Shown in pieces: positions 59,905-64,000 of a stretch of 64,000 nucleotides of DNA. Numbering within the stretch: position 1 is the first letter of the stretch; every line of letters begins with the position of its first letter. This DNA comes from a virus: the IMG/VR virus record IMGVR_UViG_3300035212_001167, positions 24,264 to 88,263 of that record; one strand, given 5' to 3'. The notes beneath the pieces were generated by a model. That model was not told the origin of the DNA. It saw nothing but the letters and a program-made list of their open reading frames with translations, and ran no database searches. The position numbers were made by a program, and so were the translations under genes.

Positions 59905-59936
59905 CAAAGGTAGGTAAACTTTTTTGATTTACCAAA
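59905..59936 (-). promoter_or_regulatory. Promoter P1 of the large RNA (TTTG-N20-TACCTTTG)
   Basis: TTTG at 59936-59933 and TACCTTTG at 59912-59905 on the minus strand. Part of a ~48-bp direct repeat. Confidence 0.8.
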
Positions 59937-59954
59937 TCTTTTTTTATTTTTTTT

Positions 59955-59986
59955 AGAGATTTGTATCTGAATCGTTGTCTATCTCT
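59955..59986 (-). ncRNA. Leader hairpin with the AACGATTCAGATAC loop motif
   Basis: AGAGAT/ATCTCT stem (59981-59986 with 59955-59960) closes a 20-nt loop containing ACGATTCAGATACAA, 15 of 15 identical to the loop at 37178-37192. It lies at the 5' end of the transcript expected from promoter P2. Confidence 0.55.
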
Positions 59987-59995
59987 TTTGTTGTA

Positions 59996-60027
59996 CAAAG
60001 GTAGGTAAAGTTTTTCGATTTACCAAA
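59996..60027 (-). promoter_or_regulatory. Promoter P2 (TTTG-N20-TACCTTTG)
   Basis: TACCTTTG at 60003-59996 with TTTG upstream at repeat-equivalent spacing; would start a transcript near 59990 that begins with the loop-motif hairpin. Confidence 0.7.
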
Positions 60028-60106
60028 TCTTTTTTTTGTTTTTTTTTTCAGTCTTAGGAAACCACGATTTTATAACAGATTGTCAACCTAACCCCGAATT
60101 GTTTTA

Positions 60107-60114
60107 CAAAGATA
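60107..60114 (-). promoter_or_regulatory. Possible promoter P3 (TATCTTTG)
   Basis: Third minus-oriented TAnnTTTG element upstream of P1 and P2. No coding region follows before P2; a TTAGG/CCTAA stem lies in the possible transcript. Confidence 0.5.
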
Positions 60115-60269
60115 ATAAAAAAAACTGTTCTGACAATACCTAAACAGTATATTTTTTTATTTTTTATATAAATATTGTACTTTGTTAAGAAAATCTGAAT
60201 TATTTTAAAGTATAAGTTGATTTTACGTCAACAATCACCTATTTATTTATCAATAAAAACAAATATAAC

Positions 60270-60452
60270 ATGAAAAAAGTAATTTTCGCTATGTTGGTTA
60301 CAGGAACAATGATGATGGTATCTTGTGGACAATCAACTCAAACTGAGGAAACTCTAACAACGGCAGACAGTACATCTGTAGCCACAGACTCAACTAAAAT
60401 CAGTGTAGACTCTACTTTAGTAGACACCACTTCAGTTCAATCTGTTAAGTAA
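60270..60452 (+). CDS. Small lipoprotein, possible outer-membrane spanin-type protein
   Basis: 60 aa. KKVIFAMLVTGTMMMVSC|GQ is a lipoprotein signal peptide with lipobox-like V-S-C at Cys19. The mature 42 residues are Thr/Ser/Asp-rich (TADSTSVATDSTKISVDST) and disordered. It lies beside the M23/M15 lysis-type genes, though on the other strand. o-spanins are similarly tiny lipoproteins, usually Pro-rich; a superinfection-exclusion lipoprotein is the alternative. Confidence 0.7.
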   Translation: MKKVIFAMLVTGTMMMVSCGQSTQTEETLTTADSTSVATDSTKISVDSTLVDTTSVQSVK

Positions 60453-60458
60453 AAAACA

Positions 60459-60483
60459 AAACCCCCTGAAAAGGGGGTTTTTT
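60459..60483. terminator. Terminator between lipoprotein and lysis genes
   Basis: AACCCCCTGAAAAGGGGGTT with T-run (plus) and A-run before it; serves both converging units. Confidence 0.85.
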
Positions 60484-61105
60484 AATGCTTTATAATTTTT
60501 TTAATCTTATCTATTTGTTCTGTAAGTCTTTTATTACCACCGTAATCTTCTTTAAAGGATTTCTTAATCTCTTTACCAACACCACTTGTAATATCATTTG
60601 CGATTGAAAATGGGGATAGTAAAGTATCTAAGAATATATTACCAGAACCAACGTCTTTATTACCGACATCAATTTTATTAATCTCTTTTTTAGGGTCTTC
60701 TTTTTTAGGGTCTTCTTTTTTTGGTCCCTCTTTTTTAGAGTCTTCTTTTTTAGGTTTAAACCCTTCCATATATTTTGACACGTCTAATTTTTTATCATCA
60801 TCGTTTTTAATTGAGTACCCAATTCTATCGTCAGTGAAATGTCCAATAATTTGACCTTGTTTTATTCTATCTCCTGGTGAAACAAATGACTTACCAACAT
60901 TACAAAATTCAGAATATACATTATCACCATTAAACTCATGTTTAATTTTAATTAAGTTTTCACAAGAAGGAGTTCTGTCAAAAACAATAACACCATCATA
61001 TGGATTTATTAATTTTGAATTTGGGTATGAAATTAAATCAACAGATTTTGACATTATTGATGATTTCATATTACCGTATGGTGCTGGATTAATAAATCTT
61101 TCCAT
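60482..61105 (-). CDS. Degenerate M23/LytM-fold protein
   Basis: 207 aa. Residues 25-115 follow the LytM fold: LINPYDGVIVFDRTPSC, LIKIKHEFNGDNVYSEFCNVGKSFVSPGDRIKQGQIIGHFTDD and IGYSIKNDDDKKLD. The catalytic H-x-x-x-D and H-x-H residues are missing (H-x-H place reads GYSI), so it is probably a non-enzymatic wall-binding or regulatory relative. Then follow KKEDP repeats (about 118-140) and a helical end (LTEQIDKIKKIIKH) like that of the M15 protein. ATG overlaps the M15 stop (TAATG). Confidence 0.7.
   Translation of the reverse strand: MERFINPAPYGNMKSSIMSKSVDLISYPNSKLINPYDGVIVFDRTPSCENLIKIKHEFNGDNVYSEFCNVGKSFVSPGDRIKQGQIIGHFTDDRIGYSIKNDDDKKLDVSKYMEGFKPKKEDSKKEGPKKEDPKKEDPKKEINKIDVGNKDVGSGNIFLDTLLSPFSIANDITSGVGKEIKKSFKEDYGGNKRLTEQIDKIKKIIKH
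60684..60760 (-). repeat. 15-bp-type tandem repeat coding KKEDP
   Basis: Copies of ttagggtcttctttt with small changes. Confidence 0.75.
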
Positions 61106-61773
61106 TATAATAAATTTTTAATTCTTTTAATATCCTCAACCAATTTATTTGTAGGTTCTTCTCCTTCTTTAAAACCTAATGTGTTTAATAATGGGTTTAA
61201 AAAACTTTGAATAACATTATTACTCTCTGATGAGCTTTCAAAATCAATATTATCATAATTTTCACCAGAGTCAGGTGTTTTTTGAGAATCGGGTTTAACC
61301 TCGGGTGAAACCTTACCGTTACTATCTGATACCCCTGTATCTGAATTTCTTGAGACGTGTACATGGTGATGATGGTTTGGGAATCCGAAAGTTAAAACCG
61401 CTTTATCATTACCTGATTCACTATTCTTAACATACCCAAGACTCTCTAATTCAGAGACAAATCTCATAATATCATCGTAAATACCTTTTTGTTTTGCGGC
61501 TTTTTCACTACCAAAACCTTGTCCATTAACCATCGCAATATCAACGGCTAAACCTTTTTCATGTCGAGAACCTTTATCGTGGCCACTAACTGCGGTTGTA
61601 ATACTAACCTTAACATTGGCTTTTTTGGCTGCGGTATCAACATCCTTCAATAAGGATGGATTTATCTTATCCGATAACGGATTACTTCTACCAACAACAA
61701 ATGGTTTGAAGTCAGTATTAGTATAATCTGAAGGGTTTGGTGTTTGTAAAGTTTCGTTTAGGAATCGTCTCAT
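61105..61773 (-). CDS. M15-type D-Ala-D-Ala peptidase, candidate endolysin
   Basis: 222 aa. VSGHDKGSRHEKGLAVDIA carries the S-x-H-x-x-G-x-A-x-D Zn motif (His71, Asp78) and NHHHHVHV (about 133-140) the second Zn His. M15 enzymes cut peptidoglycan stem peptides. The N-terminus MRRFLNE|T has a possible prohead-protease site, so it could alternatively be virion-borne. C-terminal SFLNPLLNTLGFK matches the end of the protein at 51718-53013. A TATTTAT motif lies 4 nt upstream. Confidence 0.85.
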   Translation of the reverse strand: MRRFLNETLQTPNPSDYTNTDFKPFVVGRSNPLSDKINPSLLKDVDTAAKKANVKVSITTAVSGHDKGSRHEKGLAVDIAMVNGQGFGSEKAAKQKGIYDDIMRFVSELESLGYVKNSESGNDKAVLTFGFPNHHHHVHVSRNSDTGVSDSNGKVSPEVKPDSQKTPDSGENYDNIDFESSSESNNVIQSFLNPLLNTLGFKEGEEPTNKLVEDIKRIKNLL

Positions 61774-61777
61774 CTTA

Positions 61778-61784
61778 ATAAATA
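61778..61784 (-). promoter_or_regulatory. TATTTAT motif 4 nt before the M15 gene
   Basis: Coding strand reads ATTATATTTATTAAGATG. Confidence 0.55.
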
Positions 61785-61802
61785 TAATGAGATTCGGAAT
61801 TG

Positions 61803-62408
61803 TTACCCGTTTAGGTGACCCATAAGAACTCCACCGATTGCGGTTGCATGAACTTGTAGGTGATTTATAGATTCCATATCAAGTTTTGTTTTTCTTTTAG
61901 TATAATCAATACCTAAAGTACCAATGAATTTATCGTCAATGGTTTTAATTGCAAATAAGAAACCTGATTTGCATCCTGTATCTTCAGCAATATATTTTAA
62001 ACCAAATGTTGAGATTGTATCGTCTTTAAAGTCAGAAATTTCAATTACATCATTTTCATATAATTGATTAATAGACTTACTAAATAAATTAACAGGGATA
62101 TTTTGAAAATTTAATTGGATTGAATTTACTGATGGTGCGACAGATTCATAAATAACACTGAATTTTGCCATTGATTTACCCGTGGGGTAAAAGTGACCTC
62201 CATTATGGAATTGAGTAATCCAAACTCTATCGGCTTTGAATTCTTCTTTGATGTGTTCAATCTTTGAGGTAATCAATTCACTAACTTGTAGTGCTTCTTT
62301 AACCATATCAGGTTTTTCTTTGTTCTTCTCAAATTTGTTTTTTGCGTATAGAAGAATAACTGGACCTAATACACCTGTTATAAACGCTACAATAACTTCT
62401 GTTGACAT
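61803..62408 (-). CDS. Membrane-anchored GAF-like protein in the lysis region
   Basis: 201 aa from ATG at 62408. Residues 3-22 form one transmembrane helix (VIVAFITGVLGPVILLYA), then a charged linker. Residues about 45-200 look like a GAF-type sensor fold: RVWITQFHNGGHFYPTGKSMAKFSVIYESVAP and CKSGFLFAIKTIDDKFIGTLGIDYT. A single N-terminal TM helix beside endolysin-type genes would fit a regulatory role or an unusual holin-like protein; the function is not known. Confidence 0.65.
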   Translation of the reverse strand: MSTEVIVAFITGVLGPVILLYAKNKFEKNKEKPDMVKEALQVSELITSKIEHIKEEFKADRVWITQFHNGGHFYPTGKSMAKFSVIYESVAPSVNSIQLNFQNIPVNLFSKSINQLYENDVIEISDFKDDTISTFGLKYIAEDTGCKSGFLFAIKTIDDKFIGTLGIDYTKRKTKLDMESINHLQVHATAIGGVLMGHLNG

Positions 62409-62426
62409 TAGCAATAATTTTTTATA

Positions 62427-62433
62427 ATAAATA
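62427..62433 (-). promoter_or_regulatory. TATTTAT motif upstream of the GAF-like gene
   Basis: Coding strand reads TTATATTTATTATAAA, 18 nt before ATG at 62408. Confidence 0.5.
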
Positions 62434-62441
62434 TAATGATA

Positions 62442-62473
62442 ACAAAAAAAAACACGACTTTATGTCGTGTTTT
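62442..62473 (-). terminator. Terminator after the RNA ligase gene
   Basis: AACACGAC-ATAAA-GTCGTGTT then TTTTTTTT on the minus strand. Confidence 0.85.
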
Positions 62474-63554
62474 ATAGTTTTTCAAACTTTGGTTTGAGTA
62501 AATTCCATATGATATGGTCATATGGTTTTTGGTCCCACATAGCAAAACAGATAGATTTTACTTTAGGATGAACATCACATTTTACCAAATGTTCTGCAAA
62601 TTCTTTTTTACTATATTCTTTTTCGTTATCACCATACTTACCGTATCGGAAATAATCATGAGTCTTACCAGCATATTCTGAATAACGATAAAACTGATAA
62701 TTCAGTTCCTGAACATACATTTTTATTTTCTTGTAGAACTCATCAGGAACATCTTTTATTATTTCCTCCATATCACCACCAGAACTTAAAACTTCCCAAA
62801 CCGCAGTTGTAGATACGTTAGTCATTATTTTATGAAGACGAAGGTATTCTTCACCTTTTATTTTCATCCTATTACCATTTGAAAATCTAACAACAAAACC
62901 CTCTTTAGAATCTGCTATCATACGTTTCAAAAAAGTATAATCTTTGATACCGTCGTATTTTTTAACAATGTTTAACTCAAGATTATTTAATAAATTTTTA
63001 AACCTAACATCGTTATTATTACCTAAATGGATATCAACCTCAACACCACTTTCAGTGTGTATCATCCCTAATAAAACTAAATCCTCAAAATCATAAGAAC
63101 AAACTATTCTGTTTTCAGGATAGATTATCTCAAACAAATAAGTGTAATCAGAATGTAATTTATTATAGTCGTATTTCTGAAGTAACTCAGTACCTTTAAC
63201 CGCCTGGTCAGAAGTGAAAGAACCACGAGTTGCAAGAACCCATTCTCCTTTATAGTTGAATAGGATTCCTAAAGAACCGTCCATTTTTTCATATACTTCA
63301 AAATCTGAAGTTGAGGTATGTCGGTTTTCTTCTATGTTAAAGAATTTTTTAAATGGTCTTGCAACCACAACTCCGTTATCATCGGTAACTAAACCTCGGC
63401 ATTGCACAGTGATATCATCCCATAACTTATATTGGTCACCAGTCACCCCATATTGTACTTTTGGAGTGTAGTTCCATATAGTTAAAGGAAGGGTTGGGTG
63501 CGATTGTTTTTGTACCAAACCCTCATCATAATATTTGTTCAATCTTTCTAACAT
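62472..63554 (-). CDS. RNA ligase, T4 Rnl1-like
   Basis: 360 aa. VYEKMDGSLGILF carries the AMP-accepting Lys90 (K-x-D-G, motif I); the preceding CRGLVTD...VVARPFKKFFNIEE is the Rnl1-type N-terminal strand region. LATRGSF (motif Ia), YLFEIIYPENRIV (III), EGFVVRFSNGNRMKIK (IV/V) complete the nucleotidyltransferase. The C-terminal 110 residues are helical as in T4 Rnl1. Seals RNA breaks, classically tRNAs cut by host anticodon nucleases. Confidence 0.92.
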   Translation of the reverse strand: MLERLNKYYDEGLVQKQSHPTLPLTIWNYTPKVQYGVTGDQYKLWDDITVQCRGLVTDDNGVVVARPFKKFFNIEENRHTSTSDFEVYEKMDGSLGILFNYKGEWVLATRGSFTSDQAVKGTELLQKYDYNKLHSDYTYLFEIIYPENRIVCSYDFEDLVLLGMIHTESGVEVDIHLGNNNDVRFKNLLNNLELNIVKKYDGIKDYTFLKRMIADSKEGFVVRFSNGNRMKIKGEEYLRLHKIMTNVSTTAVWEVLSSGGDMEEIIKDVPDEFYKKIKMYVQELNYQFYRYSEYAGKTHDYFRYGKYGDNEKEYSKKEFAEHLVKCDVHPKVKSICFAMWDQKPYDHIIWNLLKPKFEKL

Positions 63555-63558
63555 ACCA

Positions 63559-63566
63559 CAAAGGTA
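63559..63566 (-). promoter_or_regulatory. TACCTTTG -7 element 4 nt before the RNA ligase ATG
   Basis: Minus strand reads TACCTTTGtggtATG; predicts leaderless, probably early, transcription. Confidence 0.65.
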
Positions 63567-63581
63567 ATACTTTTTTATTAA

Positions 63582-63800
63582 TTACCAACTATCAACGTCG
63601 GTTAAATCTAATTCTGTTTTTGTTTTGTGACTATAAACCACAAGACCACTCCCAATTCCTGTTGGGGTTACTTTCCAAGTGAATGCACCATATTCACCAT
63701 AAATTGCTTTAATGTGTAATAACCATTCATCATACATTTCCTGTTGTTTCTCATTAAGTTCCTCGTGAATTATAGTTTTTCTTATTTTCTTCTCTTCCAT
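63582..63800 (-). CDS. Small hypothetical protein between RNA ligases
   Basis: 72 aa, not recognised. Charged N-terminal helix (KIRKTIIHEELNEKQQEMYDEWLLHIKAIYG) and a strand-rich end (FTWKVTPTGIGSGLVVYSHKTKTELDLTDVDSW). Its ATG overlaps the stop of the upstream ligase (TAATGG), so it is co-translated with it. Confidence 0.6.
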   Translation of the reverse strand: MEEKKIRKTIIHEELNEKQQEMYDEWLLHIKAIYGEYGAFTWKVTPTGIGSGLVVYSHKTKTELDLTDVDSW

Positions 63801-64000
63801 TACTTCTCGTTTAATAAGAATTTATTACTGATAACTTTGAAACTGATTGTTCTATCATTAGAACGAATAACAACCCCTTCTCTATCAAATTTTGAATTCA
63901 ACACAGATTTGTCTTCGGCGTATTTCAATAACTCTTCAATAGTGTCAGGTAATACGAAAAACTCATCAACAATTGGAACCATTTTAATCCCCATAATACC
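63800..64000 (-). CDS. C-terminal part of a second RNA ligase (DRB0094-like), 5' part beyond window
   Basis: The frame is open to the right edge, so only the last 66 codons are seen. FDREGVVIRSNDRTISFKVISNKFLLNEK matches motif IV (E-G-x-V-I-R) and motif V (S-F-K-x-I-x-N-x-F-L-L) of the DRB0094/RNA ligase 2-like family. The apparent start at 63994 is probably internal. Together with the Rnl1-like gene it forms an RNA repair unit. Confidence 0.7.
   Translation of the reverse strand, partial: GIMGIKMVPIVDEFFVLPDTIEELLKYAEDKSVLNSKFDREGVVIRSNDRTISFKVISNKFLLNEK

Larger units (their letters stand above)
59898..60038 (-). repeat. Duplicated ~48-bp promoter unit
   Basis: Plus-strand 59898-59945 and 59990-60038 share ttacaaaggtaggtaaa then gatttaccaaatcttttttt almost base for base. 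Both copies contain a complete TTTG/TACCTTTG promoter oriented minus. Confidence 0.8.

Noticed and set aside
59656-59913. 85-codon plus-strand ORF within the non-coding region
   Set aside because: No recognisable protein features, antisense to the structured RNA, and it overlaps its promoter.
58567-60260. tRNA genes in the RNA region
   Set aside because: Only one convincing T arm was seen, and it belongs to the tmRNA. A GGAGTCGAATCC stretch near 59190 has no matching acceptor or anticodon arms.
1-64000. Prophage or lysogeny functions
   Set aside because: No integrase, excisionase, repressor or att-like repeats were recognised; the gene set fits a lytic T4-like virus.

Overview
This window is a segment of a large, AT-rich, strictly lytic-looking T4-like myovirus genome. 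The virion genes fix the virus type. On the minus strand, in transcription order, they run terminase large subunit (45853-47622), portal (43794-45638), prohead protease (41554-42282), acidic core scaffold (39665-41164) and gp23-type major capsid protein (37761-39632), which is the T4 order 17-20-21-22-23. A gp5-type spike (28869-30449) and a gp55-type late sigma factor (25589-26338) support this. The host is very probably a member of Bacteroidota. Several transcription units start with the Bacteroidota promoter element TAnnTTTG, some with TTTG 19-20 nt upstream. Start codons sit in A-rich leaders without Shine-Dalgarno sequences, and the phage carries a bS21 protein resembling the Bacteroidota form. 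No integrase, repressor or attachment site was seen.

Layout. 1-11720 (minus): adhesion module, with a giant Gly-X-Y collagen-like fibre that runs off the left edge, LamG-type lectin proteins and Thr/Pro-rich mucin-like stalks. 11771-14391 (plus): five small proteins, including a WYL-like one. 14504-25589 (plus): a long tightly packed cluster of glycosyltransferases plus cytidylyltransferase, DegT-type aminotransferase, methyltransferase, hexapeptide acyltransferase and MaoC-type hydratase, interleaved with a DEDDy exonuclease, dUTPase and PhoH ATPase. 25589-32648 (plus): late sigma factor and tail/baseplate genes. 32770-37689 (mixed strands): small exported and virion-accessory proteins, including a methylglyoxal synthase, an OmpA-like protein and a protein with an annexin-like repeat behind a glycine zipper. 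37761-53578 (minus): head and packaging cluster, with rpsU (bS21) inserted on the opposite strand. 53690-55732 (plus): ClpC-like unfoldase. 55795-58008 (minus): M20-type peptidase and an unknown protein. 58009-60269: an RNA-only region with a tmRNA on plus and a ~1.33-kb non-coding, apparently highly structured RNA on minus, each with its own promoter, boxA-like leader and terminator. 60270-62408: lysis-type genes (lipoprotein, degenerate M23, M15 peptidase, membrane-anchored GAF-like protein). 62472-64000 (minus): two RNA ligases, the second cut by the window edge.

How the parts may work together. Host-type promoters (TAnnTTTG) precede the RNA genes, the Clp unfoldase, the M20 peptidase and one RNA ligase. 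A second motif, TATTTAT read on the coding strand, lies 4-32 nt upstream of about twenty virion and lysis genes on both strands; it is the best candidate for the late promoter read by the encoded sigma factor. In many cases either motif lies only 4-5 nt before ATG, which predicts leaderless mRNAs. Several accessory proteins start with a short leader ending in (L/I)-x-E, the cleavage signature of T4-type prohead proteases, suggesting that they are packaged into the head and trimmed. Translation and RNA are heavily targeted: bS21, tmRNA, two RNA ligases, an unfoldase that keeps a ClpP-docking-like loop, and a recurrent hairpin-loop RNA motif at 37167-37271 and 59955-59986.

All functional calls come from reading sequence motifs by eye; no database search or folding program was run.
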